Assembly (NCBI GenBank): GCA_903632075.3
Contig: CAHIKZ030005436.1
Location: 349,501 to 413,500, forward strand
DNA length: 64,000 nt
Reading direction: 5' to 3'
From: Acanthosepion pharaonis
Lineage: Eukaryota; Mollusca; Cephalopoda; Sepiida; Sepiidae
Part shown: in pieces, positions 22,780 through 33,582 of the stretch
How positions within the stretch are numbered: the first letter of the stretch is position 1
Layout of the letters: the number at the start of each line of letters is the position of its first letter
Program-made: the position numbers and the translations under genes
Notes under the pieces: model-generated
What the model saw: the letters and a program-made list of their open reading frames with translations, nothing else
Databases searched by the model: none
Told to the model about the DNA's origin: nothing

Positions 22780-24394
22780 GCTTTCATAGATTTTTACCGG
22801 CTTTAATGGTTCCAAATTTAAAGATCTGACCTGGCATATAAAACTGAAGATCTACGTAGATATATATCATTAGAATAATCACATTTAATAGAAAAGGTAA
22901 AAGGCTGGCAGCGGAAGCTACCATCACCGCCCGCAACTTTCATATTTTATTTCAGATTGGACTTCAGAAACGGAAGAGTGGCAATGATCCTGATGAATAA
23001 CAATGAAGAAAAGAGGCAAAATGAATCAAGTGCAGATATCATGACACCCAATGCGGAGGAAAAAATATTATAAGTGATTAGGGATTTTAGAACGTCATTC
23101 AATCAAGCGAAATGTAAGGAAAGAAAATGTTGGCAAAAGAGATCCCGGGATAACAAGGAACACATAAGGAACTAAACTCAGTATGAGAAATTTGGACAAA
23201 AGAATGAATACCTGGGAACTCTTTATTGTAGCATATTCGGAACTGAACAAAATGAACATCGGGAATTCATGATCAGGAAACAAGGAAAATGATGACAAGA
23301 CATGAAGACTTCAACTCGAGTAATGAAGTCAATAGAATCTAAATGAAAAGAAAAGTAGAAAGAAAAGAACTCAACAGCAATGAAAATGGCGCCACCTCTG
23401 GTAAGAAGAGACTTAATAACTACACGAGACGGAATGATGATAAACTAAATACAATATCAAGAATTTGCAATAAATCTAATAGGAGTCGAAAGAAGTAATA
23501 CAATACCGCAAAACGCATAACCAAAAATGTCATAATAGATATTTAAGGAGACAATTTGAAAAATTGCAAAATAAGCGATAGCGACTTGGTTGGGAAAAGT
23601 AAATCTTAAGTGAGACATGGAATCCTAATTAATGGCGACAACGCAAAAAAGATAGGAACCACTGAATAGAAAGACTAAGATAGGGGTTAAAACATAATAA
23701 TCAATAGTGTAATAGATTAAATCAGTAACTAGATAAAACATGGACACGAACCAGAATCAGTTATCGTGGATAAATGTCACGATGCTTTGTCACTTTCATT
23801 AGGGCAGCACAAAATATCTTGGCCAGAATACCAAATCTAATTGACCTAAATACGCTAAGGTCGTTCATGGATTTTGTTCTGACTACAGATAACACACAAA
23901 TTTTTTAAAGTGAAAAGCTTAGTAAATATATCGAACACACAAGTGTTTTGAGTTTGCTAGCCTTGGTTTGAAACCGCCTCAACTAAAGATGCAAAGAAGG
24001 CAAATATAAAGAAGAATAAAAACGAAACGGCACAATAAATGCGGATAGGATACTGAGGAGAGTTCTGGAATACTGAGTAGATTCCTAGTATGAACAAGCA
24101 AACACTGCCGAGAATAAAAACATAGCCAGGATTCAACTCATTTCAGGAGTAATGAAGAACAGGAATTTTTTTTAACATTGCTCCATGGGGAGGCATTAAT
24201 TCTTTTGCCATATTTAGTTTACTATAGCAAAAATCCAAATAGACAAATATCTGAAGTAATATAATAAGTAATGTTTTGTTGCTTATCAAGAAAATATCAC
24301 CAAAGCATTTATACGGTTATGAATATCGCCCAATGATACAGACTAGAAATACGTAATTCATTCAATAGCGAGGTGGAAAAATTTGTGGCTTAAA
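22779..24394. other. no recognisable feature
   Basis: AT-rich with many A-runs. No frame carries a motif I recognise on either strand. Confidence 0.45.
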
Positions 24395-24514
24395 GACCTT
24401 ACGGTCACATCAGTTTAGAACGCCGATTCCCTTACGATCATCAAATTTAAGCAACATCGCGCCGGGTCAGAAATTTGATGAGTGACCGCTTGCGAATACA
24501 AGGTGCTGTAAGCT
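24395..24514 (+). repeat. 5S rRNA-derived repeat or pseudogene, copy 2
   Basis: GACCTTACGGTCACATCAG (5' end), TACGATCATCAAATTTAAGC (central promoter), GATGAGTGACCGCTTGCGAA and AAGGTGCTGTAAGCTT (3' end) follow 5S rRNA order over about 120 bp, the full 5S length. It is diverged throughout. It lies 11 bp before a tRNA-derived SINE head. Confidence 0.8.
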
Positions 24515-24525
24515 TGCATGTTCGA

Positions 24526-24655
24526 ATAGTGTAATGGATAATGGCTCGGAATTTTTAATCGGAGAGCTGAGTTCCATTCCCGTTGGGTTCGTTCACCTAC
24601 GCGCAAAGGTATGAATTCACATCTTCTCCTCTACTTATGGGTTAATTAGTAATAC
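24526..24655 (+). repeat. tRNA-derived SINE, family 1, truncated copy
   Basis: TAGTGTAATGGATAATGGCT, TCGGAGAGCTGAGTTCCATT and CTCTACTTATGGGTTAATTA match the head and central block of 18032-18210. The 3' half is missing. Confidence 0.7.
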
Positions 24656-25087
24656 TTTTATCACTGAACCATTATTATCTCAAAACAATTCTTACAATCT
24701 AAAACATATTTTTGGCTTTAAATAACCCGCAAAATGTTTGCAGATTATTATTATATAAATTTTCAAATGCGTCGATTCGTCGAATATATTAAAGATGTTT
24801 CGATGAACCTTTTATGGATATAATATATCTATTTATTTATATATGATATATATGTAAACAAAAAACAAAAAAAAACTGTTCAGATTTTGCACATTTCTAA
24901 AGATTCATTGTTAGAGAATTTCTATTAACATCTGAAAAAATGTAATCCAGAATCCTTAGCAATTTCCTCTCCATAATTATAAAATTATAGCAAAAACGAA
25001 TGGCGTTTCAAGATATATTCACCTGATATTCTGAATAGACATATTCGTTAACATCATTTACAGGCACGAAAAAATTCAGCTATTGAT

Positions 25088-25423
25088 TTGCATATAGATA
25101 TTATTTTTAACCTACCACACTTTCTCACAAACCAAACGCTGCTTTATCGCCATTTCCTAGGAAAGGGCTCAGACGAACTACATTCGTTTGTTCGACCATT
25201 TCTAACCTACACTGCTAAAATTCGCCATGCTATGCAAATTGTAGGAAAGCACCGGCTTTCCCTTCGTATTCCATTGGTGAGATGTAAGTTCCACTTGAGC
25301 AGCTTGTTCCTAGTAACGTCTGCATTATGGAAGCAACTACCAAGGGGGCGCTTTCCCCATCACTACAATCGTAACATTTTCTTGTCTCGGGTTAGCTGTT
25401 ATCTTCCCAATATATCCGCATAA
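25088..25423 (+). pseudogene. LINE RT C-terminal end, lineage B
   Basis: A 111-codon frame reads LLYRHFLGKGSDELHSFVRP, then VGKHRLSLRIPLVRCKFHLS and SALWKQLPRGRFPHHYNRNI. The order LFYRYxxGxCSxELHS, F...R, ALWNxLP, FPxxYN is the extreme C-terminus of jockey/CR1-type RTs. It is intact as a frame, but the RT core is missing. Confidence 0.7.
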
Positions 25424-25707
25424 ACTGAAGAACTTGCTGTGTGACCCTTTACCTCGAGTGTATCTCATGTGTTGTACAGGATTAATATCATTGTAAAAAA
25501 AATTCTAAACCTAAATTTAAAGACGTTATTTTAAGTTTTATTGTGCTTATGTACTCCAAATGCGGACGCAGTTTTGAATCTTGCCGAAGTGCACATTATT
25601 CTTTATTAAATTTTCTCAAGTGCGCAGGCAGATACACACTGTCTAAAATAAAATAGAGGCGATTATTTCAAATAAGGGTATCCATTTAAATAACATATTA
25701 AGTAATA

Positions 25708-25718
25708 ACACACACACA

Positions 25719-25757
<39 letters not shown>
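25708..25757. repeat. (AC)n(TA)n
   Basis: A short AC run then TA units. Confidence 0.9.
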
Positions 25758-25761
<4 letters not shown>

Positions 25762-26231
25762 ATTAAGATATAGACAACCTTAAGTTCCCATGACTATAAT
25801 TTATTTTACCAGAAAATATATTTTCCTGGTTCATCACGTCACATCTTTTGTTACAAAAGAATTATTTTTTTTTTTTTATTTCTTATACAACTTTTGAGGG
25901 ATAGTTTTAGATCGATATAAGGTGACAGAGGTAGTTGAAGGATTATCGAAAGGTCCATCTTGGAAATGTAAATAGGGGTAAGTTTTTTTGTTTTTTTCAA
26001 ACGATCTTAGGTTCAAGTGTACTCAGTTAAAGGGCCAGGCAATTTGACCTCTTAAATAATTTTTAGACAGGACGAGAAAAGAAGAAAAAAGGGGAAACAA
26101 ATAATAAAGCACTCGAGTGGGGAAAGAAGAAGACGAAAGAAAGGGTTCAGCAGTGTGGAGAAACGGAAGAAGGAAGTTTGAGTTATCATATTTAGGCAAC
26201 TCACTTTGAAACTTGAAATGCACATAATTTG

Positions 26232-26648
26232 AAATCACTTTCTCATAGACGCACCGTCCCCTCCCTCTGTCTGTTCTACAAATACTTTCATGGAAATTGC
26301 TCCGAGGAGCTGCATTCGCTGGTTCCCAGACTTCATGAGTTCAAGCGCCCTACAAGGCTGGCATCCCGCTCTCACCCCTTCACTGTCGAAACTCCTAAAT
26401 GTAGCCGTCTCTTCTACTCTAATAGCTTCATGTCTCGCACCTCTCGCCTGTGGAACTCTCTTCCCTTCTCCTGTTTCCCTGTGAGCTATAATCCCCAGCT
26501 ATTCAAGTGTAATGTCCATAATCTATCTATCTACTACCTTCATCCTTTCATCTATCACTCCTATCTGATCTTGCTATTTTCTGTAACCCCTTGCGTCTTA
26601 GTGGCTTCCCGCCTTGCTTGGGGTGAAATGCTTAAAAAAAAAAAAAAT
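26232..26648 (+). pseudogene. LINE RT C-terminal end and 3' end, lineage B (reference copy)
   Basis: An open frame reads SHRRTVPSLCLFYKYFHGNC, SEELHSLVPRLHEFKRPTRL, ASRSHPFTVETPKCSRLFYS, FMSRTSRLWNSLPFSCFPVS. This is a well-preserved C-terminus of a jockey/CR1-type RT. The 3' untranslated end has CCCCTTGCGTCTTAGTGGC and TTGGGGTGAAATGCTTAAAA and closes with a poly(A) run. The same 3' end recurs at 6912, 30884, 34652 (-) and 35928 (-). It is 5'-truncated, so it cannot be autonomous. Confidence 0.8.
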
Positions 26649-26695
26649 TATCAATATCAATTATAGTTAATACATAAAGTATTAAAGATTACAAG

Positions 26696-26697
<2 letters not shown>

Positions 26698-26735
<38 letters not shown>

Positions 26736-26760
26736 GCATACATATTTATGTGTGTGTGTG
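26698..26760. repeat. (TA)n and (GT)n
   Basis: A TA array to 26734, then a short GT run. Confidence 0.95.
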
Positions 26761-27419
26761 AATGTCTCTGTCTGTGTGTTAAGTTTTTACTAAGCTTAGA
26801 TTAGTTTCTACGCAGTAACCAAAATATCGGTCTATCAGAGAGGTGCGCATCACTAGATAGTAATAATGACCAGTTCAGTATCCATACGTAAATTAGTTTC
26901 TATATAACATATAAATGATTAGATCCCCCATGCTACTAATGTAATCATTCGACAGGCACCAGAATAAGTGTAGCAAATTGCCGACTGCATCAACCACGAG
27001 GACGACTCTTCCAATAAATCAGTGAAGAAATTATAACTCTACTTATCTATAAACCATAATCAAAAAGTATGTGCATATTTCATATGTATGTATTTACATA
27101 TCAATATGCAAAAGTTTATTCAAATAAGTTTGGAACATACATTCAGTTGTGCGTGTAGTTAAGTACAATAAAATCTGTTTTGCCTTAGACATGAAAAGAA
27201 TCCTTTTTTAAAAGATTACGTGATTCTATTGTATGGAAAATATAGCACAAATTTTCAAACAGAAATATTCATGGTGAGCTTAAAAACAGAGACGGCGTCA
27301 ATCAATCTCTTTTTGCATGATTATGATTTTCGTTTTCCCCAATCGCAAGCTTTGTTTTTGTCTGTCAATCTATTTTCTTCTTACTGAAGCAAATACTCTT
27401 GAGAACCTATCTTTTTGTT

Positions 27420-27975
27420 ATTTGAAGTGATTTAGCAACGGTTTCAAAAAAGGTGTGAGTGAAGACCGAATAGAAAAGGAGAAGAAAGAAAAAATCGGGA
27501 AATACTTAAAGCACAATGGAAAGGAAATGATAGAAAGGATAAAAGGCAGAAGAAGAAGGAAACAGAGGAGAAGAAAGACTGAATTGAAAAAAAAAGCAAC
27601 AAGAAAGGGAAAAACAGAAAGATAACGATAATAAAACAAAAAAATCAGAGAAAATAAAAAAACATAAGCACGGAAAATAAACGTAAATAAATAATGAACC
27701 AAAAAAAAATGAAAGGAAAAGAGAATTAAAACTGAAAATAAAGAAAATATTAAATAAAATAAAAAAGTCAAGGAATGAAAGAACGAAAGAAGAAATGGAA
27801 ATAAAATGTCGACAACGAAAAAAAAAAGAAGAAAAGAAAAATAAAAAAAAGAGAAAACAGGATGAAAAGGAAAAAAAAAACTAGAAGTTGAAGAAGAAAG
27901 AAAATATAAAACACAACCTGAAATATAAAAGAGAAAAAGTAAGAAAAATATAAAAGAAAGAAGTTAAGGGAAATG
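27420..27975 (+). repeat. purine-rich (A+G) strand-asymmetric tract
   Basis: About 550 bp in which the plus strand is overwhelmingly A and G (for example AAGGAGAAGAAAGAAAAAA). The minus-strand 117-codon frame is only Phe/Leu/Ser-rich read-through of this bias. Confidence 0.75.
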
Positions 27976-28247
27976 TTGACGATGCACGTGTAAGATTGAT
28001 GAACATGTTAAAAATTAGGAGATTTACAATGTGCCGTCCAAACAGTTCACATATGGTGTTGGCAGAAACATTTAAATGAACAACGACTTTCTACTGCGCC
28101 AGAGAAAAGATTTATGTTCTTCAGTTTCGGTCTGTCGAAAACTATACAACATGGTTAAATACTATGAACAATAATTTATAGAATACTTACCTACAGTTGT
28201 GTTTGCCTGTCTTCTTCGACTTGCCTCATCCCTTCACGTTATAGGCT

Positions 28248-28380
28248 CATGGCTCTCCCCATCTTAGATGTAGCACAAGGCCGAATGTATGGAGCACCTA
28301 GTGAGGATCGATCTCATTACTCAGTCTTAACTGTTCGAGCGAATCAGACTTGCTAACCATTAACCCACGTGGAGGTGCTC
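28248..28380 (-). repeat. tRNA-derived SINE, family 2, copy 2
   Basis: The minus strand reads GGGTTAATGGTTAGCAAGTC, GAGATCGATCCTCACTAGG, GGTGCTCCATACATTCGGCC and TGTGCTACATCTAAGATG, aligning with 6001-6125. Confidence 0.75.
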
Positions 28381-28394
28381 TAACATCCTATCTT

Positions 28395-28565
28395 AGGCGT
28401 CTCTCAGCTGTATTTTCCACCTTTGCTAAGGCCCCTGCCCGTCTTTCCGCCATCCATTCAAACAAGCGGCTCATCAATCGTTTCATTGTCTTCCCTTGTC
28501 TCTTTTGTCCTCAATGAGAGAGCAGTCATCAGCGAGGTATTGCCGTTTTGCACTCTGTAGACTCT
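28395..28565 (-). pseudogene. LINE lineage A RT tail, reversed, diverged
   Basis: The minus strand has AAAAGAGACAAGGGAAGACA (KRDKGRQ) followed by TTGTTTGAATGGATGGCGGA (WMAE block), in the order seen in lineage A. Frames are broken. Confidence 0.45.
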
Positions 28566-30386
28566 TCTGCTGTGTATAAGTTTCGTAACCTCACCACGTT
28601 AGGTGGTTTTCAACTATCTTCATCCTAGGCTGGTTGCCAACCCAAACTATTTAACCCTAAATTCAAATGATATAAGAAATAACATCATAAGTTTCCTATG
28701 GTATTTGTGAAAAAGCAGATTTTATGTTTGGGATATGAATTCGGCACACCAATACCCCGTTCCGTGCCGATAACTGCTATATTACCTGAATATCCACGAG
28801 TTATACCTAAGAACTTATAATTTAAACTGGATTTTTATAAATCTATAATCTTTTTTTTTTTCTTTTTTTTTTTGTGGGGGGTTGTTATTCATTCAGAAAT
28901 CTATAATTAATAACTTGTTTCGGGATTGTGTACGTTGATGTTTGAGTTGGGAAACACGTGTCTCCTGGAATGTTTATCCCATAACAAAAATGGCGGACTC
29001 GGTATGTGAGTCCGGGTAAGGAAATACAACAAACAGCTAAAACCAATATATATACAAGCAAACGATTATTTATTTTTAAACAGACAAAACGTTATATTGT
29101 TGCGAGTGACAAAGACAATAATATTGTATATATGTGACAAAACAGTGCACATGCATGAAAATATTTAAATAATAGTGAATTCTTAGTGTATGGAACATTT
29201 GTGCAGAAGTCGTAGAGAAAATGAAGTAAAATGAAGTTGGGAACGTACATGTCTGTGTGTGTGTGTGTGTGTGCTTTTTCCAGTGGGAAACAAGTTTTTA
29301 AGATAGACCTACATCCTAGCGTATCTAAGGAAAATAAGAAAAAAAGCGAATGTTTGAAAATATTAGTGTAGTTATAGGTTCAGAAAGCGTCCTTTAGTGG
29401 AGATTTTTGCTAGGAAAGTAAGTGGGGTAACTCCAAAATTTGGCTGTTATTATTACAATTAATAAAGATTAAAAGGAAAAGAAGACAGAGGAAAATATAA
29501 ACAAAATGATGCGGGTTAATCCGTTATCTCTTGTCATTCACAAGAACTCGACCGGTGAAAATAATATTTGTGGATAATCGACTAAAATTAAATATAGCCG
29601 AATGCATAAAAAATATTATTTTCCTCGATTTAGTTCTGTTGAGGGATATTCGATAACCGGTTAAATCACACCATTTTTTTTCCTTTATCTCTCTCCTCTT
29701 TTGTATTAAACTAACTTAATTATTTTCATGGTTTATCTTCTTTTTAATTATCTCCGTCATTTTAGTTACAATTAAATTGGGTACCTGCAACATAATATTC
29801 AATTAATAAAGAGTTTTACGGCATCGATGGGTTAAATTTTGCATTGTTTAATTCAGCCTATTTTACTTTCATTCTTGGAGCAAATGCCATTTTCTTCTCT
29901 GGTATTCGCGTGTTCAGCTGCTGGTCTGTATCGAAATATCCACCGGTTCACAGGATAGGCAGGGTTAGATTTGGAAGGAAAATCCGAAGCAGCAATATCA
30001 CAAAAGGTTTGAACATAAGGAACAGACACACAACTTACCGTTAAAATAGTTACAGGGAAACTATCTTTACTAAAACTGACGTGACTGGATTTCATCATCA
30101 GCTCCTACTTGAAATAGGGGATACTATAAAGATAGCCATAACAATTACATTTAGAATATTCAGATATCTTCTCTAAGCATTAGCATTCCGCACAGCTTCT
30201 GAAGACATGCAAATATTAAAAAATCCTGTTTTGCACTATTAAGATTGTGTATTCTTATTTTATAGACGTGTTATATAGACGTGTTTATAGACGTATTGCT
30301 AGTAATTCAGAAAAGCAAAAGAAACATATGTGCTTCATTTTTTAACGTTTCTGTCAATACAAACAAAAATTCAAAAAAACAAGCTA
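28566..30386. other. no recognisable gene; short (GT)n at 29253-29273
   Basis: AT-rich. Frames at 29844-30098 on both strands have no recognisable domain. Confidence 0.45.
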
Positions 30387-30487
30387 TTAGGTTGGTGCAA
30401 AAGTAATGACGTAATAATGTCGTTTTTTGACGTTAAAAATACGTCACAAAACGACATTATTACGTCATTATTTTTGCACCAACCTAA
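30387..30487. mobile_element. mariner-derived MITE, MADE1-like, 101 bp
   Basis: 40-bp inverted repeats (30387-30426 and 30448-30487) with one mismatch, starting TTAGGTTGGTGCAAAAGTAA and flanked by TA on both sides. That terminal sequence is the one known from the Hsmar1/MADE1 type of mariner elements. The centre (GACGT ... ACGTC) extends the pairing, so nearly the whole unit is one hairpin. It has no coding capacity. The full mariner at 52230 has different ends, so it is not the partner. Confidence 0.85.
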
Positions 30488-30883
30488 TAGCATTTAACAG
30501 TTGGCTATTCTTATCTGTCTTGAGTTCGCAGTTCGATTTCAGTCGCTGTCACTCCACCGTAACATAGCTTGCCTGTGCCTATTTCTATAATTCCATGGTT
30601 ATTTTCCTGATAAAGTTGCCACTTTGGTACACTGACTTCACCATGTACTAGATTGGCGGCTAGGTCTCATTGATTTATTGTTGAAGTTGATAAGTGTAAA
30701 CGTAAGATCTATGCTATTGGTTTAGTCTCTCGCATTTTTTACTTGTGGAATATTATTGCAACTTCTTGATTTCCTTCCAACTACGATCTTCAAACGTTTG
30801 AATGCAAAGTTGTCATCGGATGCTCCTTTGAATCCTGCTTTTTATTGTTCTCTATTATCAGTAAAGTTTTCACAGTTTCCATC

Positions 30884-30955
30884 ACTTGTAAAAACCACCC
30901 CCTGCGTCTTAATGACTTTATTATCTTGCTTGTAGTGAAATGATTTTAAAAAATA
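30884..30955 (+). repeat. LINE 3' end fragment, lineage B
   Basis: CCCCCTGCGTCTTAATGAC and TTGCTTGTAGTGAAATGATT, then A-rich. Matches the 3' end at 26570-26648. Confidence 0.6.
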
Positions 30956-31484
30956 TTGAGCGTCAAGTTCAAATAGCAATTGACTAAAATTCTGATACAG
31001 CAGCTAAGATAAAAGATACCAAAATGCTGAATATTGAACTATGGTCAGTTGCATCGGGATGGAAATTTATCGAATAAGATTGTCAATGTTTTTTCGTGTA
31101 AAATTTCGCTTTAAATTCTATGCCAATAAGTACATTTATGATGGCAGAAGACCTATCACTGTAATGGAGTGTAATCTCGATCGTTCTCTATAATCATGTG
31201 TAGATCCACCTAAACTTTTTATAATTATGCTTTCGAATTTGTCAATGCCAACATCTATCAATTTATTTACTTTTAATTGATCAATTTAATAAATTGTTAA
31301 TAGAAAGATAATAACTTTTTAATGAGGAACAGTACCATAATCTCTTTTATTATACGTTTGGAAATATCAGTTAGTAATATCAATACTGGATAATCCTAAA
31401 CAGTCACTCATATGATTGTGTTAAACACTACATAACATTGTTAGTTGGGCAGGTGTCTTCAAACCTATTTTGTTACTAATGTTG

Positions 31485-31486
<2 letters not shown>

Positions 31487-31527
<41 letters not shown>
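31487..31527. repeat. (TA)n
   Basis: A TA array at the left edge of a foldback. Confidence 0.95.
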
Positions 31528-31529
<2 letters not shown>

Positions 31530-31546
31530 CAATTATAGGTGCAATT

Positions 31547-32049
31547 ATAATTTATAAATTCATGAATCATTAATACAAAAAACAAATATAGAGGTTAATG
31601 ATTTAAATGGCAAGAATACATCGTCGCAAACTATATAAATAAGATACACCAACCCCGAACCTGTATATGAATGATATGATCCCTGTTTATAAATTCCAGT
31701 TTCATAAGGTCTTTTTAATTTTTTACAAGCTTTCGTCTGTTCCTACAGACATCCTCAGGTATGGAAATAGATTTTGTTTTTGTTTTTACTTCTCAGTAAT
31801 AAGAGGACAACGAAAATAGAGATGAAATCCGAAAAAAACGTGCGGTCGCAACGCTGAGTTTGAATTTAAATTTTAAGGTTGTGCGTTTTTGTACAAATAT
31901 ACAATAAGAGAATTCTTTTTTACTGGTAGGTTTTCCGTCAATGTGGCATGAACTATATTGTTCAATAATTACAGTAATGTCGCAGTATGATACAGTATCC
32001 TTTAAATCATTAACCTCTTTATTTGTTTTTTATATGAATGATTCATGAA

Positions 32050-32055
<6 letters not shown>
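31547..32055. mobile_element. foldback element, about 60-bp inverted repeats, bounded by (TA)n
   Basis: 31547-31610 contains ATTCATGAATCATTAATACA and GAGGTTAATGATTTAAA. Its reverse complement recurs at 31999-32055 with few differences. TA arrays lie outside both arms. The interior carries a hammerhead-like motif on the minus strand. The layout resembles 54795-55023. Confidence 0.6.
31725..31765 (-). ncRNA. hammerhead-ribozyme-like motif C
   Basis: On the minus strand CTGAGGA (31752-31758), one T, a perfect 6-bp stem GTCTGT/ACAGAC with loop AGGA, then GAAAGCTTGT. CTGAGGA fits the CUGANGA box and GAAA is intact. Stem I and stem III pairing is poor, so activity is doubtful. Confidence 0.4.

Positions 32056-32100
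<45 letters not shown>
32054..32100. repeat. (TA)n
   Basis: A TA array at the right edge of the foldback. Confidence 0.95.
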
Positions 32101-32103
<3 letters not shown>

Positions 32104-32144
32104 AAATAGACTAAGTTCGACAATTATTTTTAACATATTTATTG

Positions 32145-32225
32145 TTTTTTTATTTTTATAGATATAAATATTTAAGTTAAAGAACGCTCTGTTTATAATA
32201 AACAGTATTAACAATATTTACTGGC
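32145..32225 (-). repeat. dispersed repeat R5, copy 1
   Basis: The minus strand GCCAGTAAATATTGTTAATA, CTGTTTATTATAAACAGAGC and AAATATTTATAT matches 51240-51320 (+). It contains the perfect palindrome GTTTATTATAAAC. Confidence 0.55.
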
Positions 32226-32254
32226 TTGAATGTCCGAAAAATTATATAGAATAT

Positions 32255-32335
32255 GTGTATCCTCCGACAGGAATCGACCCTGTACCTACACAGAACCGTC
32301 ATATGGCCTGACGTGTTATACTATTTAGCTATACC
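32255..32335 (-). repeat. tRNA-like sequence, 3'-complete
   Basis: The minus strand has a D-arm-like TAGCTAAATAGTATAACACG, an anticodon-like stem CGTCA...TGACG, and a T-arm ACAGG-GTCGATT-CCTGT with a perfect 5-bp stem and 7-nt loop, followed by CGGAGGA. No 5' acceptor strand is seen. It is probably a SINE head. Confidence 0.55.
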
Positions 32336-32365
32336 ATTTTCTGGGTCGAATTAATTGCTAACAGG

Positions 32366-32430
32366 AAGCTTCCTCTGTAGCTAAATGGTATAGCACGTCA
32401 GACTATATGACGGTTCAGCAGAGCATCTGT
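32366..32430 (+). repeat. tRNA-like sequence, 5'-complete, inverted partner
   Basis: TCCTCTG (acceptor-like, complementary to CGGAGGA of the minus-strand copy), TAGCTAAATGGTATAGCACG and an anticodon-like arm CGTCA-GACTATA-TGACG. The T-arm is degraded. It is the same family as the minus-strand copy 35 bp to the left. Confidence 0.55.
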
Positions 32431-32514
32431 CTCCACAGGCTCACACAGGAGAGCCAGTGTCGATTTTAACCAATGCATATGAAGACGTTCTCCTTCAATG
32501 TCGCTGTGTTGTTT

Positions 32515-32890
32515 TCTTTCTTTCAGGCGCACTTCACCCCGGCGACGAGCCTTCGTTTATTCTATTCTCCCTCCAGCCATTGGTGTAAATCGCGTCTCCT
32601 GCGTGAGCGATGGTTGTTGATGCCTTTTCTTCTTTTGCAGACGTCCTTACAGCGAAGATGATATCGCCCTAGTGCCCTCTTGCCGGTAGCCACTTATCCA
32701 TAGAGAAGGAACTTCGGAATCCTCACGTCATGTAAACTTTTGCTTCTCATGTTTTGCCTTTGCGGTGTGGCGGCGCTCGAGTGTCTTCCCCAGGGAAACA
32801 GCCTGAGCTTTCCCATGCAGTACATCTCTCCTCTCCATACCAGCGATCTTGACCAAGGCAAAGGTAGAGTCCAATAAAGCATGGCACCAG
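32515..32890 (-). pseudogene. LINE RT C-terminal remnant, lineage C
   Basis: The minus strand reads SLHDVRIPKFLLYG, stop, VATGKRALGRYHLRCKDVCK, RRKGINNH and DLHQWLEGE. This matches the RMPDxRIPKxLLYGELxxGKRxxGRPxLRYKDVCKRDL ending of common invertebrate LINEs. It is less AT-rich than its surroundings. Stops interrupt it. Confidence 0.7.
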
Positions 32891-33129
32891 CATCATCTCA
32901 AGTGTTGCTATAATGAAGAATATAACACATCACTGTCTTAGGGACTTCGGCCTCCTATTTGCCCTTAGGGTTTACTTCCGAAGTCTTTCACATGAATGGA
33001 CATGGTCGCAGGGCAGCTATGGTTTAAATTCAGTTTTTCCTCTCTTATGTTTCATTATAAAATTGTAAAAAGGATATATAGCTAAGGAAGTAAAAATCAA
33101 TTCCATTTTCCACTTTAGGCTTAAATAAA

Positions 33130-33582
33130 TTATAGAATCAATCTCTATGCGTTATTGAATGCCGAAATTTAAATATTTTGTAAGTAATTTTATGCTTATA
33201 ACTACTTAGTAAATAATTTTATACTTTCAGGGTTAAAATGTTTTTTTTTAATATATAGTTTGTAGATCATAAAATTTATTGTTGATAATTTTTTAATGCA
33301 TTGCTGTTAATTTCACTACAAACATCTATTGCTGGTAATTTCATTATAAAAATATATATTTATATATTTTTTTTAATATTGCTTGTCATTTTGTTATAAA
33401 AATGTACAGTCGATTTTTGTTTGGAGCTTCATTATAGCTGGGACCTTAAAAGGTACTAGTACCCTGGGTTTCGATGAACCTAGGAACAACAGCAGGTAAG
33501 TGGGGTTTCAACGCTCCTAAGTACCTCCAATATTTTGATCGTGTGTAGTTTATCGTCATACGCAGGATAATAAGTGATTAGG
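33130..33582 (-). repeat. dispersed repeat R2, copy 2 (reversed)
   Basis: The minus strand starts with TATCCTGCGTATGACGATAA, continues with GGTCCCAGCTATAATGAAG and ends in a long A/T tail of CAGCAAT-type units, as in 40115-40540. Confidence 0.6.

Noticed and set aside
27418..27771. 117-codon hydrophobic minus-strand frame that could suggest a membrane protein
   Set aside because: Created by the purine-rich tract; composition alone explains it.
32255..32430. Functional tRNA genes
   Set aside because: Neither copy has both acceptor strands and all arms; SINE heads or decayed copies fit better.
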